Source: Rapana venosa
Taxonomy: Eukaryota; Mollusca; Gastropoda; Neogastropoda; Muricidae
Direction of reading: 5' to 3'
Length of the DNA: 64,000 nucleotides
Assembly: GCA_028751875.1 (NCBI GenBank)
Contig: CM054135.1
Coordinates: 1,994,506 to 2,058,505, forward strand
Made by a program: the position numbers and the translations under genes. The notes under the pieces were generated by a model. The model saw only the letters and a program-made list of their open reading frames with translations, did no database searches and was not told the DNA's origin. Positions 21,476 through 31,882 of this stretch are shown here, one piece after another (positions within the stretch are counted from its first letter, which is position 1; each line of letters begins with the position of its first letter).

Positions 21476-23045
21476 ATGATGATGATGGTGGTGGTGATTG
21501 ATGGTGATGATGATATTTTCCGGAACCTGCACACAGACAGATTATGGTGATGATGATGATGATGATATTTCCAGAACCTGCACACAGGCAGGTGTGATGA
21601 TGATGACGATGATTGATGATGATATTTCCAGAGCCTGCACACAGACAGATGATGATGATTGATGATGACAAATGGTTGATGATGTTGTTATATTTTCGGA
21701 AACTGCACCAGGCAGATGGTCATGATGATGATGACTTGATGATGATGGTATTTTCCATGAACCTGCACCAGGCAGATGGTCATGATGATGATGAGAGATG
21801 GATAATTTACAGAACCTGCACACAGGCAGAGATGATGATGTTACTTTCCAGAACTAAACACATTGGCAGGTGATGATGATTGATGGATGTTGATTTCCAG
21901 AACCTGAAACAGGATGATGAGGGGGGTCGACGCACGATGATGATGATGATGATTGTTTATGTTATTTCCAGCAGAACCTGCACACAGGATGTTAATGATG
22001 ATTGATGATGTTGATATTCCCAGAACCTGCACAAATGATGATGAGGATGATGATAATGATTGATGATGATATCCCAGAAACCTGCACACAGGATATGATG
22101 ATGATGATGATGATTGATAATTTCCAGAACCTGCACAGGATGTTAATGATGATTGATGATGATTGTATTTCAGAAACTGCACACAGGATGATAATGTGGA
22201 TTGATGATGATATTCCAGAACTGCTCACAGGATGATAACGATGGATTGATGATGAGATTCCAGAACATGCACAAAGGATGATAATGATGTTGATATTCCC
22301 AGAACCTGTACCAGGATGATATATGAGGATTGTTGAGGTGATATTCCCGACCTGCACACAGGTGATAATGTTGATGAGATGATGATTGATGATGATGGTA
22401 TTCCCAGAACCTGCAACACAGGATGTTGATGATGATGATGGTGTGTTGATATTGATATTCCAGAACCTGCACCACAGGATGATGATGATATTCCCAGAGA
22501 TCTGCACCACAGATGATGATGATTTCCAGAAAAACTGTAACAGGATGATGATGATTTGTTGTGATGATATTTTCCTAGAACCTGCAACACTGGATAATGA
22601 TGATTGATGATGATGATATTTCCAGACCTAGCACACGGATGATAATGATTGTAGATGATGATATCCAGACCTGCTCAACAGGATGATGATGATATTCCCA
22701 GAACCAGAAAACAGGTTAATGTGATTGATGATGATGATATTTCCAGAACCTCACCACAGACAGATGTGATGATGATGATTGATGGTGATGATGATATTTC
22801 CAGAACCTCACCACAGGCAGATGATGATGATATTTCCAGAACATGCACACAGGATGATGACGATGGTGATGATGATGATGATAACGATGATGATATTTTC
22901 CAGAACCTGCACACAGGCAGATGATGATGATGATGATGATGATGAGGATTGATGACGACGACGACGACATTTCCAGAACCTGCACACAGGCAGATGATGA
23001 TGATGATTGATGATGATGATATTTCCCAGAACCTGCACACATGCA
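21405..23045. repeat. composite minisatellite, copy 2 (~32 cores)
   Basis: About 32 cores of TTTCCAGAACCTGCACACAG with TGATGATGATGAT-type spacers, in the same order of unit subtypes as copy 1 (GGCAG-type at the edges, GGATG-type inside). Individual units carry one-base losses such as CTGCACCAGG. Confidence 0.9.
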
Positions 23046-23249
23046 GATGTGATGATGATGACAATAGTGGTGGTGATGATGATGATGGCGGCGGCGCTGA
23101 TGATGGTGATGACGATGTACATATTATAATTATGCACATGGTGGTGGTGGTGATGATGATGACGATGACGATAATAATGATAACAACAACAACAATGATG
23201 ATGATAATGATGACGTTAAAGACAATACTAATTTATGATGGTAATATAA

Positions 23250-23590
23250 TGAATACAAAAACCCCTGGGCATTTAAGCACATGTGTAAAGGCAGACATGT
23301 ACGAGCGAGCGAGAACGCACCCACGCACGCACGCACACACAAACACACCTACTGGCAAGCAAAGGCCTACTCCCCCGAAAGGCAGAACGGGCTTTAACGT
23401 GAACCCAAGATGTTGAGCGTGCATTCATACACAGGACCTCGGTTTGTAATCTCATTCAAAGGACTCCTGGGGACAGCGGGGTCGGCACTGATGTTAACTC
23501 CAGGGGGGAAATCCCCTTGAAAGGGTGTCTCTGTGGTGGCTCGAACCCGGGGTCGTCAGATCGCGAGCTCAAAGCTCTAACCACTAGAGG
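23250..23590 (-). mobile_element. SINE-A variant (A2), copy 2
   Basis: Corresponds to 17.66-18.03 kb: GGCAGAACGGGCTTTAACGT, CCTCGGTTTGTAATCTCATT, CTCCAGGGGGGAAATCC and the head GGTGGCTCGAACCCGGGGTC. The head is cut at AACCACTAG by the following SINE-B. Confidence 0.8.
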
Positions 23591-23980
23591 TAACGCGCCT
23601 GTCTAGAAAGCGAAAAGTCCGGGTCGGAAGTATGCGGTGGTTCGTATCCCGTTTGGACCCGAAACTTTTTCTCCATCCATTAGATCATCAGTGGTGGTCT
23701 GGGCGCTAGTCTTTCGGATGGGACGATAAAGCGAGGTCCCGTGTGTTGCACATAATTATTTAGCGCACGTAAAAGAACCCACGGCAACAAGAGAGTTGTC
23801 CCTGGCAAAATTATGTAGAAAAAAAGCCACTCTGATAGGGAAACAAATACTGTTGCAGACAGAAAAAAATGGGTGGCGCTGCTCTTGTGGCGACGTGCTC
23901 TCCCCTGGGAGAGCAGCCCGAATTTCACGCAGAGAAATCTGCGTGCCTTAAAGTGGTATAAATAAATAAATAAATAACCC
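23584..23980 (+). mobile_element. SINE-B, near full length, copy-2 specific
   Basis: tRNA-like head from TAGAGGTAACGCGCCTGTC with B box GGTTCGTATCCC, then CCCGTTTGGACCCGAAAC, a CATCCATTAGATCATC block, TTTCGGATGGGACGATAAA, GCACATAATTATTTAGCGCA, CAACAAGAGAGTTGTCCC, AGCCACTCTGATAGGG, ATGGGTGGCGCTGCTC, GAATTTCACGCAGAGAAATC and an ATAAATAAATAAATAA tail. Confidence 0.88.
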
Positions 23981-24344
23981 CTCCCTTAATGACATATGAT
24001 GGAATGACATAGAACGAACATAATAAAGGACATGCATATAGTGATATATAGCGAAGGACAAAATAAAACAATGACATACAATGAATATAATGAGGAATAT
24101 GATTATGATGTAATGATTTATAATGAATATAATAAAGGACATAAGATATATGGACATACAATGAATATTATGAAGGACGTGATTATGGTATAATGACATA
24201 CAATGAATGTAATGAAGGACATATGATATATTGACATACAATCAAAATGATGAAGACCAACAATATGATAATTATATTAATATCCAATGAAAAAGATAAA
24301 GGACATATTATATATACAATGAATATAACAAAGGACATAATATG

Positions 24345-24366
24345 ATAATAAAATAATAATAATGAT

Positions 24367-24428
<62 letters not shown>

Positions 24429-24678
24429 TATGGAATTTATATAGCGCTGAATCTTGTAAAGCAACAAATCAAAGCGCTCAGATTATATTTTTTTTCTTTT
24501 TTTAAATTATTTTTTTTATGCGTGTGTATGCGGTTTTGTAAATTTTGTCATCTGTTCCCACCGGCACACAATGGCCTACTCTTTCGAACAGCGGAACAGG
24601 ATTTAACCTGTGCGCAAGATGTTCTGCATGCGTTCCCACACGGGGCCTCGGTTTATAGTCTCATCCGAAGGACTTTCA
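24345..24678 (-). mobile_element. SINE-A with (AAT)n tail, in the array
   Basis: Left end is a long AAT run (the SINE 3' tail), then GTATGGAATTTATATAGCGC, CAACAAATCAAAGCGCTCAG, CATCTGTTCCCACCGGCACA, GCGCAAGATGTTCTGCATGC and CTCATCCGAAGGACTTT. No tRNA head. Confidence 0.85.
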
Positions 24679-25021
24679 TATACAATGAATAATATTATAA
24701 TAAAGGACATATGATATATCTATACACAAAGAATATGATCAAGGACATATGATATTTTGACATACAATGAATATAATAAAGGACATAATATGATACATTG
24801 ATATACAATGACAACAGCGAAGGACATATGACGCAATTACCTATACTCAGTATAACGAAAGACATATGACATAATGACATAAAATGACTATAGAGAAGGG
24901 CATTTATTGAAAATGAATGACATAAGATGAATATAACGAAAGACCTAATGACACATAATGAGGGACACGATACAATGACATAAAATGACTACAATGAAGA
25001 ACATATGATACAATATCATCT

Positions 25022-25172
25022 AGAAGTCATTTTGGAATGTGTAAACCAATACGAAATGTAGCTTGGATCTTTCGAGATTACGATTCGTATCCATGTGCTT
25101 GTCAGTATTGTGATTGCCCTTCATGGGATGATTAAACTAGGGTGTTTTTTTCCCCCTGGACTTGACAATACC
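25022..25172 (+). repeat. Repeat-G in the array
   Basis: AACCAATACGAAATGTAGC, TTTCGAGATTACGATTCGTA, a GTGCTTGTCAGTATTGTGAT block, CATGGGATGATTAAA and CTGGACTTGACAATAC. Confidence 0.8.
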
Positions 25173-25276
25173 ATAATTATAATAAAGGACATATGAGGTA
25201 TAATGAATACGATGAAGGACATCATTATGTCATAATGACATAATATGATGAATAGAACTAAAGACACAATAACACA

Positions 25277-25587
25277 TAATAATAATAATAATAATGATGT
25301 ATGGAATTTACATAGTGCTGAATCTTGTAAAGCAACACATCAAAGCGCTCAGATGATTTTTTTTTAAATATCGAGGATAATGGAATAAGCACTCATGTGC
25401 TTTTTAAATTTTTTTTACATCCAATCCCCGTGTGTATGCGCTTTTGTAAATGTTGTCATCTGTTCCCACCGGCACACAATGGCCTACTCTTTCGAAAAGC
25501 GGAACAGGATTTAAGGTGTGCGCAAGATGTTCTGCATGCGTTCGATCGCACACGGCGCCTCGGTTTATAGTCTCATCCGAAGGATAA
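25277..25587 (-). mobile_element. SINE-A with (AAT)n tail, in the array
   Basis: AATAATAATAATAATGATGT tail side, GGAATTTACATAGTGCTGAA, ATCGAGGATAATGGAATAAG, AAGCGGAACAGGATTTAAGG, TTATAGTCTCATCCGAAGGA. Head-truncated. Confidence 0.85.
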
Positions 25588-25679
25588 TGAGGGACATATG
25601 ATACAATGTCCCACAAAATAACGACAAAAAGGACCATACAACGACATATTAATAAATCATAGTGACAATAAACGAAGGA

Positions 25680-26127
25680 CTGAGCCAACCAACAACTATC
25701 TGGCATCACCTGACCTACCTTGCCAGGTTTTCCCTCGCACAGGTGGAAGTTTCCCATCAAGTTGAAATTCAAGGTGTCTTTCAGCTGGGTCAGGACACAG
25801 CACCCGTCCTGAACACAATACACACTTTTGACCAGAAGATGAAGAAGAGGGAAGAGCAGAAGAAAGAGGGAGGAGGAGAATGAAGGGAAAAAAAAAAAGG
25901 AGAGGGAGGAGGAGGAAGAAGAGGAAGAAGAAGATACAACAACAAAAATTTCCTCTTCCTCTCCCACGGAACACACACTTTGAAAAAATGATCACCCCCC
26001 ACCCCCCCAAAAAAATCCCCACAAACAAACAAACAAACAAACCAACCATACAACAAATCAAAACAACAAATAACAGACATGAAAAGAACCTCCCCCCTCC
26101 CCTCCCCTCCCCCCCCCCCCCTTGTGG
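25680..26127. other. copy 2 segment: unique-looking stretch then low complexity
   Basis: Matches 20060-20870: CCTTGCCAGGTTTTCCCTCG, CAGGTGGAAGTTTCCCATCA, then purine-rich 25830-25930 and C/A-rich 25990-26120. No gene seen; the large minus-strand frames across it end inside Repeat-E. Confidence 0.6.
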
Positions 26128-26455
26128 CGACGCCAGGAGGCCTGTCAGTACAAATAACATCCCCCACCTTCTGGAAATTCTGTGCTAGAAATTTCCTCTT
26201 TTCTATCCCTCTCTTTGTTTCTGCCTCGTTCCTTTTCTTCCTGTCACCCCCTCCTTCTTGACTATTGTCTGCCTTCTCGGTCCATTCTCCTGCCTTTTTT
26301 TTTCTTCTCCAGGAAGACTTAAAAGATAGCAATTCTCTCCGTTGCCGATTTCGGATGCGCTGGGCCTGACTTGTCAGGCGCTTAACGGCAGCGCGACGCA
26401 TTTTCGCTCATATAACAGACAACAATAGTTGCTGTCTGAGCGTTCGACGAAAAAA
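26128..26455 (+). repeat. Repeat-E, clean copy
   Basis: GGCCTGTCAGTACAAATAAC, CACCTTCTGGAAATTCTGTG, CCAGGAAGACTTAAAAGATA, TTTCGGATGCGCTGGGCCTG, CGCTTAACGGCAGCGCGACG and TGAGCGTTCGACGAAAAAAA. Confidence 0.82.
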
Positions 26456-26670
26456 AGAAAAAGAAAAGAACCCCACTGCAACAAGAGAACATTCTCTAGC
26501 AACATGCTGTAGAAAAAAAGAGCCACTCTTTATGCAGAAAACAAATGCACATGCAGACAGAAATGTCTTTCATTTTTATAAAATTGGTGGTGCTGCCCTT
26601 GTGGCGACACGCTATCTAAGTAGGAAAGCAGCCCGAATTCCTTGCAGAGAAATCTGTCATGACTGAAAGT
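26456..26670 (+). mobile_element. SINE-B 3' half
   Basis: CAACAAGAGAACATTCTCTA, GTAGAAAAAAAGAGCCACTC, TGGTGGTGCTGCCCTTGTGG, GCAGCCCGAATTCC and GCAGAGAAATCTGTCATGAC in SINE-B order. Confidence 0.75.
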
Positions 26671-26739
26671 AGTATACAACTCAACACAACACAAGATATC
26701 ATATATACAGCACAGTACAATACAATACAATAATATGCA

Positions 26740-26771
26740 TGGACACACACACACACACAACACACCACACA

Positions 26772-26831
<60 letters not shown>

Positions 26832-26842
26832 CACACACACAC
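26740..26842. repeat. (CA)n microsatellite
   Basis: Nearly pure CA with a few CCA interruptions. The Cys/Val-rich minus-strand frames here are artefacts. Confidence 0.92.
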
Positions 26843-26944
26843 AGATGCATAATTTTGAGGGTTTTTTTTTTTTTTAGAGGGATTGCTTGATTAAAAAAAA
26901 AGCCACTACACTGCTTATTCATCATCATATTATTCTGCATAAAT

Positions 26945-27192
26945 ATGATTATTTTTAGATGGATGGCTTGATTAAAAAAAAAAAAAGGAATCGCATTGCT
27001 TATTCAATGTACCATGTATAGAAAGAAAAGTTTTGACTTTTGACTTTGAGAACACAATACAACACATACAACACAACACAAATACAACACAACACAACAC
27101 AACACAAATACACAACACAACTCAACAAAGGAATCGCACTGCTTCTTTAATGTACCATCTATAGAAATAAAAGTTTTTGACTTTGACAACAC
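26945..27192 (+). repeat. two Repeat-F copies with TTGAC-type tails
   Basis: 26945-27050: GATGGCTTGATTAAAAAA, GGAATCGCATTGCTTATTCA, ATGTACCATGTATAGAAAG, then TTTTGACTTTTGACTTTG. 27122-27192 repeats the second half. A third copy lies at 31778-31882. Probably the 3' end of a LINE. Confidence 0.65.
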
Positions 27193-27780
27193 AACACAAC
27201 ACAATTACACCACAATACAAATACAACAATCACATTACAACACAAAAACAATACAACATATTACAACACAACTACAACAAACACAAATACACCACATCAC
27301 AACAGAATACAAACACAACACAAGTACACCACAACACAAATACAACAATCACATCACAACCCAAAACAACACAACATATTACAACACAAATACAAACAAA
27401 ACATAAAAGGCACCACATCACAAACACAACAGAATACAAACACAACACAAACCACCACAACACAACACAAAACAACCATCACATCACAAAACAACACAAC
27501 ATATTAACCAATACAAACACAACATAAAAACACCACATCACAAACACACCAAATACAAACACAACTACAAATACAACCACAACACAAATACAACAATCAC
27601 AACACAAATACACAACACAAAACAACACCACATCACAAACACACACAAATCCCAAAACACAACACAAATACAACAACACCACAACACAGACACAAATACA
27701 ACACATCCACATCACAAACACAACACAACATATACAACACAACACAAACAACACACATCACAAACACAACACAACACTCC
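27193..27780. repeat. ACA-rich array with ~120-130-bp higher-order period
   Basis: Built from CAACA/CACAA/AATACA words. The marker CAATCACATCACAAC recurs near 27224, 27345 and 27476, and CATATTA near 27257, 27373 and 27499, giving spacings of about 116-131 bp. Confidence 0.65.
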
Positions 27781-27887
27781 AAACACACAAACACACACTA
27801 CACACAACACACACACACACACAACACACACACAACACACACACACACACAACACACACACACAACACACACACACACACAACACAC

Positions 27888-27934
<47 letters not shown>

Positions 27935-28080
27935 CAGCAAATCACAAACACACACAACACAACTACACACACACACACACACACACACCACAACCAACAC
28001 ACACAACAACACACACACACCACACACCACACACACACACAACACAAATCCAACACACAATATCACATACACACCCCCCC
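27780..28080. repeat. (CA)n-rich microsatellite
   Basis: CA with interspersed AACA. No other feature. Confidence 0.9.
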
Positions 28081-28133
28081 CACACCACCACACACACCAC
28101 CCCCCCCCCACCCACCAATCCTCCGATACTCAC

Positions 28134-28312
28134 CTCCACATCCACCTTGGCGACGTGCTACACCTGCACACCCTGGCCCTCAGGCGCCCATGCACCGTCT
28201 GCAGACCAGCTCCGAGTTGACCCACCGACTCTTCACCTGGCCCTGCTCCAGCCCCTGCATGAGACGCTCCGGCACATCTCCAGCCTGGCCCACCCCACCA
28301 AGGTCATTACAG
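28134..28312 (-). CDS. candidate exon in a GC-rich island, strand unsure
   Basis: The only GC-rich, complex sequence in 26.7-30.3 kb. On the minus strand it has a textbook acceptor (TCACTTCTTGCCTGTCAG before 28312) and donor (GTGGAG/GTGAGTATC after 28134), bounding 179 bp. One minus frame is open for about 43 codons (…VKSRWVNSELVCRRCMG) and then meets a stop. On the plus strand one frame is open throughout (28147-28338, LHLALLQPLHETLRHISSLA) and ends at a CAAGAA/GTGAGA donor-like site, without a clear acceptor. A coding, UTR or non-coding RNA exon are all possible. I recognise no domain. Confidence 0.28.
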
Positions 28313-28334
28313 CTGACAGGCAAGAAGTGAGAGA

Positions 28335-28500
28335 ATAATAATAATAATAATCATAATATTAGTAATAATAATAATGTATGGAATTTATATAGCGCTGAAT
28401 CTGGTAAAGCAACAAATCAAAGCGCTCAGATGACATGATCCCCACCCACCCACCCCACCCCCCCACCCCCAGGATTTAACGTGTGCGCAAGATGTTTGGT
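28335..28500 (-). mobile_element. SINE-A 3' part with (AAT)n tail
   Basis: AATAATAATAATAATCATAA, GTATGGAATTTATATAGCGC, CAACAAATCAAAGCGCTCAG, then a C/A-rich gap and GGATTTAACGTGTGCGCAAG. The centre is replaced by low-complexity sequence. Confidence 0.75.
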
Positions 28501-28565
28501 CATAGGGGAGCGAGGCATCAGAGACCTCAGCTTTCTAGGGGCTAGCATGTGAGGGCGGGCCATTT
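28497..28565 (-). mobile_element. SINE-C fragment
   Basis: TAGGGGAGCGAGGCATCAGA, GACCTCAGCTTTCTAGGGGC and GAGGGCGGGCCA match the middle of SINE-C, joined directly to the SINE-A fragment. Confidence 0.65.
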
Positions 28566-28574
28566 TTTTCCCCC

Positions 28575-29271
28575 CCTTACAATACAACACAAAATACTAC
28601 ACCACACTACACTGCCATTACCCAACACAACGCAATAACATTAATACACCACAATACGCTGCATTACAAACAACACATAACATACACCACCATACATGCA
28701 TTACAACTCAACAACCATAACTATCTACACCCCACCCACACTGCATTACAACACAACACATACTACACCACACTACACTGCATTTACATTACAACAATAA
28801 CTTACGACACCACACTACAATGCAGTCAAACAACACATATCATACTACACACCACTACATCTGCATTTAAAACACCAACCAACATGACATACTACACGCA
28901 TGACAACACAACATCATAAACATACTACACCACACTACAATGCATTTATAAAAACAACAACAACACACTCACACACTGCATGACATCACAATACTCATGA
29001 CATACTACACCACACTACACTGCATTACACACCAAACATAAACATTACTACACCACAATTACAATGCATTATCAACCAACACACACCACACTACACTGAC
29101 ATTACAACACAAACACTGACAAATACTACACACATACATGCCTTACAACACAAACATGCCATCCTCACCACACTACCATGCATACCCCCACACCCCCATT
29201 CCCTCTACACACCCAACCCCCCCCCCAATACCACTCCCCCAAAACCAACACCCCCCCCCCCCCCCCCCCCC

Positions 29272-29328
<57 letters not shown>

Positions 29329-29394
29329 ACCTCCCCCACAACCCCCCCCCCCCCCCCCCCCCCCCCTGCCCCCCCCCCCCATCCCCCCCCCCCC

Positions 29395-29469
<75 letters not shown>

Positions 29470-30130
29470 CCCACCCCACCCCCCCCCCCCCCCCCCCCCC
29501 CCCCTAGCCCCCCCCACCCCCCCCCCCCCCCCCCCCCCACCCAAACCTACTACCCACATACACTGCCTTACAAACAACACATAACTTACTACACAACACT
29601 ACCACCGCATTACAAAACAATACACTTATATACTTACTCCAAACTACACTTGCATTACAACACAACCATATACATCTGCACCTCCTGAATGCATTGCAAC
29701 ACAACATAAACATACTACACCACACTACACTGCATTACAACACAACACATTAACATACTACACCACACACATTTACATACAACACAACACATATCTTACT
29801 AAACAACACTACACTGCATTACACACAAACCAAACAGTACTTACACCACACATACACTGCATTTCAAACCGCAACAACAAAACATACTACACCCACATGC
29901 ATTACAACACAACACAACAATACTACACTTCACTGCACCACACTTTACCCCACTGGCATTACAAAACAACACAAAACCATGATATACAACACTACACTAC
30001 ACTTACACAAACAAAACACAAAATCTACTGGCTCTACAATATATTACAACACAACACAACCATCCAATACACTACACACAACCCCCCCCACAACACACCA
30101 CAAAAAACAACTACACTACGCAGCACCACT
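28575..30130. repeat. ~41-bp minisatellite (TACTACACCACACTACACTG)
   Basis: Repeated words CATTACAACACAACACATAA and CATACTACACCACACTACAC alternate at about 40-42 bp. Copies are noisy, with one- and two-base indels. A C-only tract splits the array at 29217-29540. Confidence 0.85.
29217..29540. repeat. ~320-bp near-pure poly-C tract
   Basis: Almost entirely C with rare A, T or G. It creates long poly-Pro and poly-Gly frames that are not genes. Position inside a minisatellite and length make a consensus or assembly artefact likely, though a real C/G homopolymer expansion is possible. Confidence 0.9.
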
Positions 30131-30144
30131 GCAAACAATAAGAC

Positions 30145-30215
30145 TAATAATAATAATAATAATAATATTATAATGTAGGGCATTTATATAGCGCTGAATC
30201 TTGTAAAGTATACAA
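30145..30215 (-). mobile_element. SINE-A tail fragment
   Basis: AATAATAATAATAATAATAT, GGGCATTTATATAGCGCTGA, CTTGTAAAGTATACAAATCA. Confidence 0.7.
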
Positions 30216-31382
30216 ATCAAAGCACCACAACAACACCACAAGACAACACCAACACACAACATAACATAAACACTTCAGCCCTACAGGCAACGTGACTTGA
30301 GCACCATGTTATTTCTTCACCGGTTTCGTTTCTGATGGCGGTGACATAATTTACCGCTGATGGATTGGAGGATTAACAGAAGGACACACTTCATACCACA
30401 GTGTGACTGGTTGATTTGACTTGACTCGACCCAACAAAGATATAGCACGAGGACTATGGCGGCATATCTATTAGAAACTAAACCTGAACAAGAATTGACA
30501 GCCTGCCCTGTAGTTTAAGGAGCTCTTTTGAGAGAGGAAGAGAGAGAGAAGAGATAGAGGTTGGTCAGGAGAGGGGTCGGGTGTAGGTTCCTACTACCTA
30601 CAAAATACATGCGCACGGCCCAATCATTGGTGTATGTGGCGTCGCACGGGTCACACACTCTCACACACCACTCACAACACACACACACACAGGGGCACAC
30701 AACACTCACACACACCAACACATGGGGGACACACAACACACAACACATGGGCAGGCACCACAGACACTCTCTCTCTTCTTCATGCTGTACCTACACTTTA
30801 ATGAATGCATAAGGAAGTACACAGGACTGCATCCCGGTCAGTCTAATGATTTGCAGACCTGGTAGTGCTAAGTTCCTCAAGACATGACACCAAATCTGCT
30901 GCTTCCCAGGCAAAGCAAGGCAAGAATGCAACAAACTCAAGCCCACGCAAAAGGTCGTTGTTATTCTTTATACAGGACGTTGAAGATAATCGGCAACCCT
31001 ACCTTCATAGCAAATAAATGCCCTATAAAAGAATACAGCAGCAGTCATTGATTAATATTTTTTTAATGTAAAAAGTAACACTTTACCCACGGTAAAGAAA
31101 AGGAACATAATAAAACTTATGCCCTCAACGTCATGGGAACGAACGTCAGCAAAGCAGCTTTAGGTCACATCTTCTGTGGATCCATATCTGCTGGCTAAGA
31201 AATAAACCAAAAAAACCCAAACATTTGCTATCAACCTCCAGAAAACAAGACCTGCCTTTGCACGCATTGGTTCATGTTTCTGTGATACACGCCTAACAGA
31301 TTAGGAGGGTCATATGGGATCAAAGTCTGCACTCCCAGGCCCCACACGAGTTAAAGGACATGACAAAGCTGTTGAATCAACA
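30216..31382. other. mostly unannotated; CA patch
   Basis: 30655-30750 is CA-rich. I recognise no gene in the rest. Open frames are shorter than 85 codons and lack motifs. Confidence 0.45.
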
Positions 31383-31530
31383 AACTTTCCAGAATGATCA
31401 TCCTCCTGTAAGGCACTCGCAATTTCCAGACTGAACCTCTCCTTGAAAGGCACTCAGCAATTCCAGAGATGACATCTTACTGACAGTACTCAGTATGTCC
31501 AGAATGAATCAACCATTGAGGGCAAGAGGT
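31383..31530. repeat. short ~38-bp tandem repeat, about four units
   Basis: Units share TTTCCAGAATGA, CTCCTTGAAAGGCACTCAGC or close variants. Spacing 38, 38 and about 35 bp. Confidence 0.55.
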
Positions 31531-31614
31531 GTCCTGGCGGTGAATCGGACTCCATGGCCAGAACCTTTATAGACTGCTTTCTGACTGTTTTAAATCATAA
31601 GAAAGTTGAATATT

Positions 31615-31730
31615 CACACCCACACACACACATCACACACACACACACACACACAACACACAACACACACACACACCACAACACCACACACATACCAACA
31701 CACACACACTCAACACACACACACACCACC
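31615..31730. repeat. (CA)n microsatellite
   Basis: CA repeat with AACA and CCA interruptions. Confidence 0.85.
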
Positions 31731-31777
31731 CTGCAAGAATGTAGTTCTTAGAGATAATCATACAGAAATTTGTTCTT

Positions 31778-31882
31778 AGATAGATGGCTTGATGAAAAAA
31801 AGCAAATGCATTGCTTCTTCAATGTACATTTCTGGAAAGAAAATTTTGACTTGACTTGCTTGACTTGACTAGACTTGACACC
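31778..31882 (+). repeat. Repeat-F copy with (TTGAC)n tail
   Basis: GATGGCTTGATGAAAAAAAG, GCATTGCTTCTTCAATGTAC, GGAAAGAAAATTTTGACTTG and a TTGAC-repeat tail. Confidence 0.7.

Larger units (their letters stand above)
23985..25680. repeat. ~40-bp AT-rich minisatellite, copy 2, interrupted
   Basis: Units TGACATACAATGAATATAAT + GAAGGACATATGATATAT (about 38-40 bp) at 23985-24345, 24680-25020, 25172-25277 and 25590-25680. Each gap is a retroelement, so a single array was split at least three times. Confidence 0.8.
21269..26460 (+). repeat. copy 2 of the ~5.5-kb direct tandem duplication
   Basis: Starts at CCCCCTCTCCACCAGAAACA like copy 1, immediately after the end of copy 1, and repeats the same element order. 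It ends beyond Repeat-E, around 26460-26540. It carries a SINE-B at 23.58-23.98 kb that is absent from copy 1. Confidence 0.85.

Noticed and set aside
29138..29584. 148-codon poly-Pro plus frame and poly-Gly minus frames
   Set aside because: They translate the near-pure C tract and CA-rich flanks; no start context, domain or codon bias.
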